Assembly (NCBI GenBank): GCA_949987565.1
Contig: OX465120.1
Location: 6,001,087 to 6,065,086, forward strand
Source: Luidia sarsii
Taxonomy: Eukaryota > Echinodermata > Asteroidea > Paxillosida > Luidiidae
Direction: 5' to 3'
DNA: 64,000 bases
Below the pieces are notes generated by a model, which worked only from the letters and a program-made list of their open reading frames with translations, was not told the origin of the DNA and made no database searches. Below, piece after piece: positions 1 to 10,687 of the stretch. The position numbers and the translations under genes are program-made. Position 1 is the stretch's first letter; every line of letters starts with the position of its first letter.

Positions 1-89
1 TGGCGTGGAAACTGTGGTCGGTGTCTATGACAACATAAACGATCTGATCAATTGGCAAATACCAACGAAAGACCTTTGGAAATACAGTG
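1..89 (+). CDS. copy A exon 9 (partial at window edge)
   Basis: Encodes the end of the Venus-flytrap domain (GVETVVGVYDN...KYS). Only the first base of the exon, judged from copy B, is missing. Donor GTAAGT at 90. It ends one base into a codon completed by exon 10. Confidence 0.9.
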
Positions 90-3000
90 GTAAGTAATGT
101 GCGGGTACCAGCAAGGCACTTTGATGCATTGGTTATGGATATGGCATAACATTCGCCTCTCAAATATGAATGTAGGATACAATCACTGTGAACTTCTGAT
201 CACTGAAAATCATATGGATTTGTCAAGTTGCAAACAAGAAAAGGTAAGGCACATTCATTTTACCATTTTTTTATGAGCTTTTCGTGGTGATTTCAGCAAT
301 GGTTTTCAAAGCCATATTCCTGGTGTTAGGGCCTAAATGAATGCAATGTCCATCGCGTACATTTGCAGGAAACATATCAAAAGTACCTGACAACCACGGG
401 TTGTTTCGTAATTGAATTCATTTTCAACGATCACTGCGATTTACGGCGACGTTACTTAATCACGGTTTCAAATACCACGTAGCTACATGTAGATGCTTAT
501 GAATGACCTGAGTTGTGTGGTATATGCCAAATCACTTAATGTACATAACTAAAACACTTTTAGATATATCAGATTCACTTGAATGATGAATACATTTCTT
601 TGATTGATATCTAGGCGGTAGTCCACCCTTCGACTCTGACATCACCATTACCTTGGAACTTCTTCAAGGGACTCCGGTTGCTATCGTAGTTGCCATGGGC
701 GTGTTCGCTTCACTGGGCGTGCTGATCTCCATGGCCTTCCTATTCTTCAACATCTGGAAGCGAAAGAACAGGTGCGTTAAATGCTGTCAACTTAATGGTT
801 TAGTATACAAGAGTTGCAATGGCATGACTTCTATATGACGTTACCGTATGTTCATATTATTGTAATACATGTCAGGTACACGACTACTCTTTTTAGAGTA
901 CATACAGCTGCCTATCGAATCCTTCTGGTGCTCAAAAACTTCGCGTTGCTTTTTGTGATGTTTTCAATCAATGCTCAAAATCCTAGTCAAAATAAAACAA
1001 ATCAGCAGAAAATATGGTTTTCTGTCCTGTTTTACGAAAGAAGACTGTAACAGTATGTTAAAGTGTAGCATGCCAAATCAATAGGGCGCCGCCTATGAGC
1101 TAAATGGCCAAATGAGGGCTCCTACCAAATTGCCGTGATATTGCAGTTGCTAAACCAGTTTTAAAAACTGCACTAATGGTTGTAGGTAACAAATGTAGCA
1201 AATCACAGATAATGAAATACCCCTATACAATTATGATACCGTTGGTATAAAGAGTTAGGGTTAAGATGACTTAGGAGGGACATTGTTACATGTGGAAATC
1301 AAAATCCGTCGTTAATTCCTCTCATTTCTCCCCATCTGTTTATCTGTAAATCAACAATTCCAGCCACCTCCCTCTTTGCTTATATTGTATGTTTGCCTCC
1401 TCTCACCAAATATTTTTCCCACGTTCACGTTCTCTTTTGAATTCACTTCCTAGTTGTTCCCCACCTTCCTATGATCAGGTTTTAGGAGGAATGCCAGTTG
1501 CTATCTCAAAGTTTCCTGGGTTCCTTCCTATATCCTTCCTTTCTTAGCCCTTAACCTAGAGTGACTATATACCAGTGGCCCTGTTTAGGATAACAATGCA
1601 TGAATAAAACCATTATTTGAATAAGATCGTGACAGTAGTTGTCGAATTAAAAGAAATATAGCTTTCAAGGATAACACAATGGCCTTTACTCGCTCTCATT
1701 GTCTTTGCTTTTCCCATTGCAGACAAATCAAAATGTCCAGTCCCAAAGTAAATAACATCATAGTGGTTGGCATCCAGCTGGCGTATGTCAGCGTGGTGCT
1801 TCTTGGCGTGGACAGGATAGCAGTGGACGAGCCCACATTTCTTAGCATCTGCAGGGTAAGCATTGGCCTTTGGGGCTTTCAGAGACGGTAACTTCAAGGT
1901 GCAACCATTGCTTCGAGTTGATTATAGTCTTTCGTACTCACGGGGCACGTTTGGGTATTTTGGAAATGGAAGACAACCTGAACAGTAATAGGTTTGCCTG
2001 GTTCTTGGGCAAGTTACTTGCTTCTTTTCATCCAAACTTGAAATTGGTTTACTTTCCTGCTCTGCAATAATTTCGTTAATTTTTTAATCACATTCCTTTT
2101 GGGCTTGAGGTGTATTTCATGAGCTCTCATTTTCAAACCTGCAAAGCTAAGCAAAAGGTACAGGATTTATCACAATATGAAAGGCATTCCGACTAAACCT
2201 CTGGCTATTAGGTTTGGCCAAAAAAAGTCAACCATCCAGAAGTATCAAATCATTAGCTGTCGTATATCTCCTATGTCCAGAGTTCCATTTTCATATATCT
2301 GTTTAATAATATGTTTGCCAGACTCGATCCTGGCTCATCCCCATAGCCTTCACGCTGTCCTTCGGTGGTATGTTCACCAAGATGTGGAGGGTCTACAGTA
2401 TCGTCATTGCCAACAAGACTAAGAGAAAGGTGCGCTCTCTCATAAAGTACAAGATGCACGGTGATACTAAACAGATTAATTGTAAATAGGAAAACTGAGG
2501 TTTGACCTAGGTAAGAGATTGCAGGCATTAGTGGCGTAGTTGTGATTTATATTGCTAATATTTTTTTATTGTATTAAGTGTAGAACTGTATGGTGCAGCA
2601 CAATAAACCAGCTACGTTAAGTCAATTGTCAAAAACTCGTAACTTTCCGTACGAGTCTTTTCTCCTCTGTGAAGGTACTACATTTTTTAGCTTAAACCCT
2701 TAATCTTTATTTCGTTTAGTTTGTCATTAACCAGCTGTATTTTTATAGATATTCCCAGAATTTTTTTTCTTAAGCGTTTTGCTGGCCATTTCCGAGTCAT
2801 AACCTTTCATTAATTACATGTACGTCAACAATTAAACATGTTAACCCTTTCTGTACCACTCTTGAGTTAACTCAACCGTCGAAATGATTATGTTATGAAA
2901 GTTCTATATCCAATCAAAGCAAGTAGAAGTTAAAGAAATGTCTTCTTTTTCGAAGAACAAAATTAACGATAATGAATAAGAACACGATATGGACAGAGTG

Positions 3001-6000
3001 GGAAAATTGCAGCAACAATTTCGCCTCTGATAAAAAAAAACATTCATGAGACTAGCTTATTCGTCAACTTGTCGGTTGAAAATCTAAGACTCCCAAGACT
3101 ACTTACTAAAACTGGTTATGGGTAGATAGTTCATTGTTAATCAGCTCGGCAAATCAATGCAGCATCGTTTTACGAACCTACGAACCATTTTTCCTTTGTC
3201 TTTGTCATTCAAATCGGTCAAATGATTGTGCCTGCCTTTGTCTTGCTCTGATTTCCACTGGATAGGTAAATCAAAATTCGAAAACAATTTCTGTTATTCT
3301 TTTTGATGCCCCTTCAGGTGATCAAGGATTACTATCTATTTGGTATCATCGCTTTCCTCCTCTTCATCGACTTTGCCATCCTGGTACCCTGGCAGATTGT
3401 CGACCCTATCAACGTCCAGGAAAACCGGGTACCAATTCATCAGGTAAATGGATTGCAAGTCCTCTTCGGATCTGTTCACGTGGAGGAGAGAGAGACCCTC
3501 AATATTTAAACCTAGGTGTCTTTACTGCGTACAGAGCATCACCAAATAAATCACAGAGAAGGACAATAGCAAGTGCAAGACTTTAACCCTAACCGGCATT
3601 GAAACCACAATTAAAACCACACATGGTTTTTCCTGTGGGAGGATAAGGGCAATACACCACGACATACCACGGCGTGGCTGTTGTGGTATTATGTGGTTGT
3701 GAGCCTGCACCCCTGAGGGCACTATGGTAAATTGCGGTATACAGGCTGCCATCTTTAAAATCAGTATTGGCACAAGTGAAGAGCGCCGCCCTGCACGTTT
3801 ATAGAAAAAGTATGAACGTGCGTGAGCGTCTTCACGTAGCGTCATAGGCCGTTTGGGAATCAGTGGATCGGGCTCGTGCTCAGGCTTCGTTTCCGTCTGA
3901 TAAAACCTGAAAATGCTGGTTGTGGTTTGTGGAAGAATCTGAAGGTTTGTTGGCTAGATGAGCATAGAGAGTATTCACAGAGAAACCGGGGCAAAAGCTT
4001 GTTTCTAGATGCCACATATGGCCTTATAACGGTTATAAGAAATGTGACTGAATGACCGAGCCTGTTCCTTTATTTAGTAAACAACCTATAGTATACGGTC
4101 TTGCTTGTTTCTGTCTGCTGCCACCAACTGGCAGAAAACTGACAAAATATTTTGCCTTCTGTGCAGACGGAGGATGATCTGGAGATGCATCAACAACGTG
4201 TAATGCTGTACGTCATCTGCACGTCCAAAAATAGTACCATATGGACCATGGCCATGCTGGCGTACAAGGCTTTTGTGGTCGTCTTTGGCGCCTTCCTAGC
4301 TTGGTCGACAAGGTACCCATCATTTAATAAGCATTTTCCTTTTTCAATGTGTAGTTAGCATTCCTTGTTGATTTTTCTGTCATATTGCCTGCTTTGAAAA
4401 ACAGAGGCGGTCTTGCAAAACATTGAGCATAGGGTAGTCAATAGACGGCGAGTAATGCAATCATTGCTGGAATTAAATGTATGGTATTCATTATTGTTTT
4501 CTTACACAACACTCAAGTCAAGGTCCTGGTTGATAAAAGGTTGAATCAATCAAAGCATCATATTCTCAGATTACAACTAACAGTAATTAATAAGTGCACA
4601 TCATTAGGTAAATACATATGCTGCCCTGCAGGTTCCAAATGTTGAAATGATAACAATGATGGCTTGTTTCTTGTTGAACTTATTCTTGTAATGAAAATGT
4701 TGTTCAAACTTACATATATCAATTTCATTGACTGTTACTATAGAATATTAACGTCTGTCTGATCTGATCGGCAGCTACTACATTGGTCGGTTAGTCTACA
4801 ACACCGACATTGTATTTAGGGCTCCCTCTATTATCATAAAATGGTTCACCTCTCCGAATAAGTAAATTGTATTTATTAGGAGCAGTATAAACTCATTCGG
4901 ATATTTAGTATTTTTAACAAAAATGAAAAACAAAGTGTTCGAAAAAGAGTTACTATGTTGGTCTGTCAATCTACAGCCACGTTATTGTTTGTAGGGGCGC
5001 CCTCTACAGTCGTGAATAGTATCAAATTGTGCCAATCGTGATTACCCATTTCCTTTATTGTTTCCTTCAGGAACATCCAAGTATCTGGTCTGAATGACAG
5101 TTACTACGTGGGTCTGTCCATCTACAACACCGTCATCTGCTGTGTGGTGGCCGTGCCTCTATCCATCCTCAATGTCTCCTCTGCCGTGGTGACCTTTTGC
5201 CTTGTGTCTGGCTTCCTCCTCCTCTGCATCACTGCGTCTCTTTGCATGTTGTTCTTTCCAAAGGTAAACCACAGGCCTAATGTGCTCAGGCTTATCATAT
5301 CACATGGGCCTATGGGAGTAGACAGCAGCAGCTATTGGCTTCAGCTTACATAGACTCGTTTAGAATTCAAAGCCATAGATAGTACTTCCAAAGGAACCAA
5401 TGCATTGCGGCTTTAGGTGAAATGCAGTCCCTATACTATTACCCGCTTTTGATTTCATTTTTTGATTTCAATTTGATTTCATTTATTTTATGACAAGAAT
5501 TACATACGATAAGCTAAATCCACGTTAAATTCTTATTATTTCTCAAACAACTGACAATTGGCAATTATTTATTACCTATGTCACTTTTGGAGAAAAAAGG
5601 CTTAGCCTGTAGTTTTGGCAATTTCGTTCTAAAATTAATCAAAATACCTGCTTTTAGGGGTAGGCCTACGGTTTTCACATACTGTGTACTGAACAATTGC
5701 AGAAAATTGAGCTTGAGCTTTCAAAGAAAAAAAACTCTCCTGACTCACAGAGGAAAGGTGACACATTGTTAAGAGACATATTGCTAAGAGGCAAAACGTA
5801 TTTGATTGTTTTCGTCTACGTCGAGCATTTTCCTTCCTGTTCCTCGCTTTTTTTTTCACAACGGGATAGGTTTTTGAGTAACCCACAAATCCCGTAATTC
5901 CTTGGAAATTGCATCGACGTTAGAGGGCGCTTCATGACGCACTGATTTGTCTTCGACGATGCGCTGCATAGTCGATACTTCATGCGCGCACGCACATACA

Positions 6001-6846
6001 ATCTACACACGGATATCGACCATTGCACACGCACGCGCGCTTGCATCTGCCTCAGGTATTATGCAACAGTGTACACGTACCGATGACGTAATGGCTAAGC
6101 ACGTAAATGTTTCTGTCCTGGCTTGCGCCTACGCAGCAGTTGCTTGTATTGTCGGGTTGACCACTCAGGCGCACGTTTAAAACACACCATTACCAACACA
6201 CCACGTTTATAAACAAAACCCATGCACAATTTGAAACATAGTTACCGGAGTGTAATGTCAACGGTTTTTTTATTGTCTCATGTCCAACGTAAAATATACC
6301 CCTTCATAATAAGATTACTTGGGAAAAAATGAACAATTAAATTCATGTTTAGTGTAAAATAGGGTATTGGAAGGTTTGCAGTGACACCATGTATAAGGTC
6401 TCTTTAAGAAAGAGGTGTGGTTCTGAAAAGAACCTGAGTGGTAACTCGACGTTTTGACCAGTAAGCTCTGGCCGTCATCAGAACTCAGGTCCTTTCCAGA
6501 ACCACACCTCTTCCTTTAAGAGACCTTATACACGGTGTCACCGCAAACCTTCCTATATTGATTCACCCACCATGCAATAATAGGGTATTGGTTGGTAGAT
6601 GCCAGCCTAGCTTTCACTAGATCTGATTACGTTAGCGATTAATAAAATAACCCCTCTATTTAGTTCCATCTGGTTTTTTGAACCGTTTCTTCCCAGGTGG
6701 TGGCCGTCTACCGTAAGACTGACGTAGGCGAGGAGACCTTCACGGGGATTCGTGTGGGCACCATGGCAGGCAAGACACAGGAGACAGGCGGCGCTGGGGC
6801 CTCCACTAGTGCCCCCAACGACTCCAACAACGCCACGGTCGGCTGA
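1..6846 (+). CDS. GABBR2-like: GABA-B-like receptor, copy A, 3' part only (exons 9-16)
   Basis: This is the C-terminal half of a class C GPCR of the GABA-B receptor family. The window opens inside exon 9, so the signal peptide and most of the Venus-flytrap domain lie upstream and out of view. Eight exons join in frame: 1-89, 615-771, 1723-1855, 2322-2429, 3318-3443, 4167-4312, 5071-5263 and 6697-6846, ending in TGA. They encode the end of the ligand-binding domain, the GGSPP linker, seven transmembrane helices and a short tail. Exon lengths and phases equal those of copy B at about +32.4 kb. The visible exon differences are nearly all synonymous; the two replacements I see are in the tail (Ala/Thr in GGAGAS versus GGTGAS, and Ser/Pro in NDSNN versus NDPNN). 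A false duplication from a heterozygous assembly cannot be excluded from sequence alone. Confidence 0.9.
615..771 (+). CDS. copy A exon 10 (linker and TM1)
   Basis: Acceptor TCTAG. Encodes the GGSPPFDSD linker, TM1 and the FLFFNIWKRKN end of TM1. Donor GTGCGT, stronger than the copy B donor. Several synonymous differences from copy B. Confidence 0.92.
1723..1855 (+). CDS. copy A exon 11 (ICL1 and TM2)
   Basis: Acceptor after CATTGCAG. Encodes QIKMSSP, TM2 and the start of the first extracellular loop with the SICR cysteine. Donor GTAAGC. Appears identical to the copy B exon. Confidence 0.92.
2322..2429 (+). CDS. copy A exon 12 (TM3 and ICL2)
   Basis: Encodes TRSWLIPIAF, TM3 with GGMFTKMWRV, and the basic second intracellular loop NKTKRK. 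Donor GTGCGC. In phase 0 at both ends. Confidence 0.92.
3318..3443 (+). CDS. copy A exon 13 (TM4)
   Basis: Encodes VIKDYY, TM4 and the class-typical PWQIVDP sequence. Donor GTAAAT. One synonymous difference from copy B (GAC CCT versus GAC CCC). Confidence 0.92.
3604..3743 (-). repeat. dispersed repeat rich in TACCACA/TGTGGT, intron 13 of copy A
   Basis: About 140 bp with many TACCACA or TGTGGT words. Related copies lie at 36420-36560, 22455-22583 and 58520-58660, so it is an interspersed non-coding element. I do not recognise the family. Confidence 0.7.
3847..4089. mobile_element. MITE with GGCCGTTT inverted ends, intron 13 of copy A
   Basis: About 243 bp with imperfect terminal inverted repeats: GGCCGTTTGGGAAT on the left, and a reverse-complement AGTAAACAACCTA on the right. 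No coding capacity. Present in both gene copies, so older than the duplication. Confidence 0.6.
4167..4312 (+). CDS. copy A exon 14 (ECL2 and TM5)
   Basis: Encodes the second extracellular loop, with the cysteine expected to pair with the top of TM3, then TM5 and FGAFLAW. Donor GTACCC, phase 2. Confidence 0.92.
5071..5263 (+). CDS. copy A exon 15 (TM6 and TM7)
   Basis: Encodes NIQVSGLNDS, TM6, TM7 and the FFPK end of TM7 seen in GABA-B receptors as F-V-P-K. Donor GTAAAC. Confidence 0.92.
6369..6553. mobile_element. hairpin MITE in intron 15 of copy A
   Basis: 185 bp near-perfect inverted repeat. Left arm GGAAGGTTTGCAGTGACACC; right arm ends GGTGTCACCGCAAACCTTCC. The arms also include GTATAAGGTCTCTT and AGAGGTGTGGTTCTG with their complements. 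The loop carries a hammerhead-like sequence on the minus strand, with AAAA in place of GAAA. Confidence 0.75.
6697..6846 (+). CDS. copy A exon 16 (C-terminal tail, stop)
   Basis: Acceptor after TTCTTCCCAG. Encodes a 49-residue polar, Gly/Thr/Ser-rich tail starting VVAVYRK and ending NNATVG, then TGA. No heptad pattern. Confidence 0.9.
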   Translation: MVAVYRKTDVGEETFTGIRVGTMAGKTQETGGAGASTSAPNDSNNATVG

Positions 6847-7314
6847 GGTCGGATCAACGCTGACCCCTGACATCAAAACATAATGCCTAAACGCCAGCAC
6901 ACTCACTCGCTTGAGTCAAGTTGAGTCACCCGCAATTAGGAGTTCTTATGAATACTTGCTTTAAACCCTCCTCAAAGAGTTCTCGTACATTTAGCACTGT
7001 GTTGTACCTCTCAAATTCACCTCAAATCTAGCTTGAACACAGTAGGAGTATTTCAGAAATTTCAGTACTTACAAAGCAGTCAGATTGATTAAACTGCTCG
7101 TGGAACGTCCAGTAAAAAAATCCAATAACATTCCGCTCATGCTACCTCTAGTGTAATTTGATCCCTAAGAAGACCACAATAACACGTGGCAATAGGCTTG
7201 TTTTTCCGAGACGCATTTTCTTATGGATTATTAGAGCATGAGGGAAACTTGTCACTATTTTGCTACCAAACAAAGCAATGGGAAACTGATTTGGAGTTGT
7301 TGTTTCAAAGGTTA

Positions 7315-7365
7315 GAGCGGCTGCTGCTTCGGTCCTAGCAGAATCTTTCTCAAAGGCAGAGACAA
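7315..7365 (-). mobile_element. old PLE tail relic, copy A flank
   Basis: Minus-strand tail motif (TTTCTCAAAGGCAGAG, with GGTCCTAGCAGAATC). Also present in copy B at about 40630-40680, so it predates the duplication. Confidence 0.6.
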
Positions 7366-7707
7366 GGATATACACAGTCAGTCAGGGGATTGAAAGTCCG
7401 ACACAGAGAAACGACAAGAGGGAAGTACTATTCTTAGACAAACTGATTACACGACCTGATGCGGAACATACCATCGATCCCACCACATGAGCTAACCGCC
7501 CAAAAGGTGGCTGCCTGATTGAAAGGTTGATCTACTTCAATTAAAAAGTCTATTCCATTCCAAGAAGTTCGGCACTAAAACAAAAGCCACCAGGTCCCAA
7601 GGACAAGCCCAAGGTTCCCTTAGTTACTTCCTACCACCCTTCTCTTCCTTCTCTCAGGAAGATAACTAAGGAAAACCACAATTTTCTCCACACTTCAGAT
7701 CGTCTGG

Positions 7708-8247
7708 ATGATTCCAAATTCGCCTGTTTTGGCTTTCAGGCGCCCCCGTAACCTGCGTGACTTAATTGTCCGAGCAGAGGTTCCCCCTTTGGACTCTTCA
7801 CCTCCAACTAAATTTGGTACATTTAAGTGTAGGCCTACCTCGAAATGCATTGTTTGCAAGACACATGTCAAGGAAAAAGACTCTTTCAATGGACATTCTT
7901 CTGGAACTACCCACACGACCTATGGCTCTATCACGAACACTACCTCAAACATCATATACCTCATCTCTTGTAGAGTTTGTAATATTCAGTATGTTGGCGA
8001 GACCAAAAACACCATCCAAAAACGTATCTATGGCCACAGGTCTACTATCAAAACCGGTAAAATGGACACCCCTGTTGGGTATCACTTCAATCTCCCTGAT
8101 CATTCGATATCAGATATGAGTGTACTGGGCATAGAATCACTTGGTCACCGTAGTAATGCTGTCCGTCTTAGCCGTGGGAAAATGTGGATGAAGCGTCTTC
8201 GGACTATTCAACCACATGGTCTCAACATCAAGGAGGGTAATGACTAA
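7708..8247 (+). CDS. PLE C-terminal fragment with GIY-YIG endonuclease
   Basis: The open frame gives 179 residues of the C-terminus of a Penelope-type polyprotein, whose GIY-YIG domain nicks DNA to prime reverse transcription. The frame starts in the end of the RT domain (AFRRPRNLRDLIVRAEV). CRPTSKCIVCKTH follows, the cysteine-rich segment before the nuclease. The nuclease core is IIYLISCRVCNIQYVGET (IYL for GIY, YVG for YIG), then KRIYGHRS with the Arg and His, and a Glu in LGIESLG. It ends HGLNIKEGND. Upstream RT residues are in another frame, so a frameshift separates them. The nuclease itself looks uninterrupted. The ATG is only the first Met in a fragment, not a true start. Confidence 0.85.
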   Translation: MIPNSPVLAFRRPRNLRDLIVRAEVPPLDSSPPTKFGTFKCRPTSKCIVCKTHVKEKDSFNGHSSGTTHTTYGSITNTTSNIIYLISCRVCNIQYVGETKNTIQKRIYGHRSTIKTGKMDTPVGYHFNLPDHSISDMSVLGIESLGHRSNAVRLSRGKMWMKRLRTIQPHGLNIKEGND

Positions 8248-8461
8248 CACCATGAAGCTTTCTGATAATCCTTCTTTTGTGTTCACTCCTTGACACTTCT
8301 GTCTTTGATCTTTCCCCCTCTTCTCTTTAATCCCCACCCTACTCCTTGCCCTTCCCTTTGATCTCTCCCTACCAGCTTCACTCTTTGTCCTTTGTGTCTC
8401 ATCCTTGTCCTATTCACTCTCCCCCTTCCTTCGTGTACATCTGTTTTGTCCTTGTCACTCT

Positions 8462-8500
8462 GCCTTTGAGAAAGGTCCTGCTAGGATCGAAACGTCAGGC
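8462..8500 (+). other. hammerhead-fold motif at the PLE 3' end
   Basis: Stem I strands GCCT and AGGC enclose TTGAGAA, a six-pair stem II (GGTCCT with AGGATC, loop GCT), GAAA and CGTC. The layout is that of a hammerhead, but the canonical CTGANGA is TTGAGAA. The same segment recurs in most PLE tails here. PLEs of many animals are known to carry hammerhead motifs. Confidence 0.45.
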
Positions 8501-8577
8501 CCACTAAATTTTAAGATTTACAATTTGGTAATTTTAGTCAGTAAGCAGTTTGCAACATTTTTGTATATCACCTTAAG

Positions 8578-8742
8578 TCATTTAAAAACTATTAGCTACA
8601 CTGCAGAAATATGACCTGTTCACAGGTTCGTTGGGAGATTTGATGATAATGCACAATGTGCACGCTTTGATTCGCTGAGACACAACATAGTCCAAAACTA
8701 AACAACAAGGAAAGCGCGTTTGATGTATTCTCGGGTAGACCT
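8578..8742 (+). repeat. 165 bp segment present three times
   Basis: Starts near TTTAAAAACTATTAGC, includes GATAATGCACAATGTGCACG and ends near GGTAGACCTA. Other copies at 9973-10143 and 40864-41030. Confidence 0.8.
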
Positions 8743-9721
8743 ATAATTCCCGAATTGTGACATTATTTTATTGCCTTAGAAGCGATACTTTTCCGTGATC
8801 TCAGTAAGAACACTCGGCATGTTTATACTGGGCATGTCCACTTTGCCTTGAATCGAGCTGTAGCTTTCATATATTCCTGGTATTCATCTTCTAATTCATC
8901 CACTGAAAACCCAAGCAAGCACTCGCAGTTTACATAAGAAAGAGAAATGACATCTGATTTCTTAATAATATATTTGAAGTTATGCATTCTCATTGTAGCC
9001 TATATTTCGTTGTTCAGTAAGGGAACCTTCAGACTCGTCTGTAAGTCTCGGTCAACACAAAGACCACAAGGTCACCTGAAAAAGACGCTGTCTAGAAAGT
9101 TGAACGTTTGAATGTTTTTTTGGGGGGCGGTCGATCATTTGAAGGTTTGAAGGAGCTTCATCATGGTATATCAGACTACTGGTTAATGTTTTTGTCATGT
9201 TAAACTTAAAAAAACCCATTGTTTTGGAGGCTTGAACAGATGGAAGACAGGGAGACGCATTGCCACATATAATAGGCGAGCACCATGATAAAAAACGAAT
9301 GAAGTTAGCAAATCAAATCAGAAGTTAAGCAGCACATACGCACGTGATTCGGGCAAAATTGACTATGCATTCACTTTGTATGACCCCCTAGCTACTGTAC
9401 CGAGGTTTACAACTGGCTGTTTTCTGCTGAAAGAAAACGGGGGCGTGATCCCTAGAGATGGAACTATATACGGCGGTCACTGGTTAAACGCTTCTGGCTG
9501 GCGCCCCTACCACGGCAAATACTTGATTCGTTTGACTTATTCTAATGTGAGGACATGTCAAATAGTAAAAGAGCTTCATTCACATCATTTTATGCAACAC
9601 TGACAGCCAAGGCTACCTACAGTACGCGCAGATAATACACGGATATTGATCACACTGACATCGGCACCCCACTATTTTGGTGCGTTACTGTCAGCCATTC
9701 TTGTCACATAATTATTAACAG

Positions 9722-9897
9722 CGCTCAGTGCTTTGCCCGATGCCTGATGTAAAAACCAATCAGGCAGCTCGGGCGGGATTTAAACCCGCAACCCCTGCTT
9801 GCTAGTGCAGACGTATGAACCACTTGACCATCGAGCTGGTCGAGGTCGTGTGGCGGATTGGAATTCTGTATAGCGGCGGATACCGCGTTGCATCATA
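9722..9897 (-). mobile_element. tRNA-derived SINE, diverged
   Basis: On the minus strand: an A-box-like TGGTCAAGTGGTT and a B-box-like GGTTTAAATCC inside ends that pair (AGCTCG / CGAGCT), then a tail with GCCTGAT and GGGCAAAGCACTGAGC. The same unit recurs at 62023-62194. Box changes suggest it is not a working tRNA gene. Confidence 0.65.
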
Positions 9898-9972
9898 AGT
9901 ATAACATGAGGTTTTGCGTCGAGGAGAATGTAAATCAATGCGGGTTTGTCCTGCTGGACGTTACAAGTACCT

Positions 9973-10143
9973 AATGCCCATTTAAAAACTATTAGCTACA
10001 CTGCAGGAATATGACCTGTTCACGGGTTCGTTTGGAGATTTGATGATAATGCACAATGTGCACGCTTTGATTCGCTGAGACACAACATTGTCCCAAACTA
10101 AACAACAAGGGAAGGGCGTTTGATGTATCTATCGGGTAGACCT
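9973..10143 (+). repeat. 165 bp segment, extra copy only in A
   Basis: Near-identical to 8578-8742, 1.4 kb further on, beyond the end of the A/B homology. It sits between two SINE-related tracts. Confidence 0.8.
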
Positions 10144-10144
10144 A

Positions 10145-10380
10145 CACTGTAAAAACGGTGCTCACATCATGCACATGGATGAAGTATATTGAGGCACATG
10201 GTGCACGATACATGCGCACGAGGTGATGTTCACTTTCACTCCATGTGCTTGAGGTACAATAAATAGGGAGATGTTCTTGTACATGAAGCACTTCATGCAC
10301 CTCATCCGACTTTTGCTCAAGTGATTACAATGTCACATGTGCTTGAGCTACAGTATTTCATGTGCATGAAGTACAGTGGC
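10145..10380. repeat. uncharacterised repeat with internal sub-motifs
   Basis: About 235 bp in which CATGTGC, TTGAG and TGAAGTAC words recur in both orientations. No coding frame and no second copy seen. Possibly a MITE or satellite fragment. Confidence 0.35.
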
Positions 10381-10392
10381 TGCCGTTACAAG

Positions 10393-10437
10393 TACCGAAT
10401 GCCCAGTGCTTTGCCCGATGTCTGATGAAAAAAAATA
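10393..10437 (-). mobile_element. SINE tail fragment
   Basis: Only the tail (CAGTGCTTTGCCCGATG, TGATG) of the SINE at 9722-9897, next to the extra 165 bp segment. Confidence 0.5.
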
Positions 10438-10486
10438 ATGTATACATTTGAGCCCCGATTCGTAATGTTACTATACGGCCGTCATA

Positions 10487-10687
10487 GGCCGTTTACGAAA
10501 TGAAGGCTTAGGCTAGGGCTTAGGCTTCGTGGCCGTCTGACAAAGATTTGTCGGCACGATAGGTACAATGTATTCACTAAAAAACTCGATCCAAACGCTT
10601 GTTGTTAGATGCCTGTTATAGTATAACAAGTACGATCAATATGACCGAAGATAAGCACGAGCCTAAGCCTTCACTTCGTAAACGGCC
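10487..10687. mobile_element. MITE with GGCCGTTTACGAA inverted ends
   Basis: 201 bp, the best preserved copy: GGCCGTTTACGAAATGAAGG at the left, CTTCACTTCGTAAACGGCC at the right. The interior shares the AAACGCTTGTTG...GATGCC core with the intron 13 copies. Confidence 0.75.

Larger units (their letters stand above)
7548..8577 (+). mobile_element. Penelope-like retroelement, 5'-truncated
   Basis: 1030 bp present in copy A's flank and absent at the matching site in B (about 40867). It is flanked by TCAATTAAAAA (7537) and TCATTTAAAAA (8578), an 11 bp target-site duplication with one mismatch. It holds the end of a reverse transcriptase (a frame with VPLVTSYHPSLPSL and LHTSDRL), a GIY-YIG domain, a C/T-rich 3' UTR and the family 3' end (CAGTTTGCAACATTTTTGT). 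The catalytic RT core is gone, so it cannot be autonomous. Confidence 0.85.
1..9350 (+). repeat. tandem duplication unit, copy A (right part)
   Basis: Aligns base by base with 32411 to about 41630. Homology covers exons, introns, the 3' flank and about 2.4 kb beyond the stop, and ends near the GATTCGGGC sequence at about 9350. Intronic substitutions and indels are frequent; exons are almost unchanged. Confidence 0.9.

Noticed and set aside
1613..1897. Minus-strand frames antisense to receptor exons, same in both copies
   Set aside because: They are shadows of conserved exons. Their conservation is explained by the sense protein.
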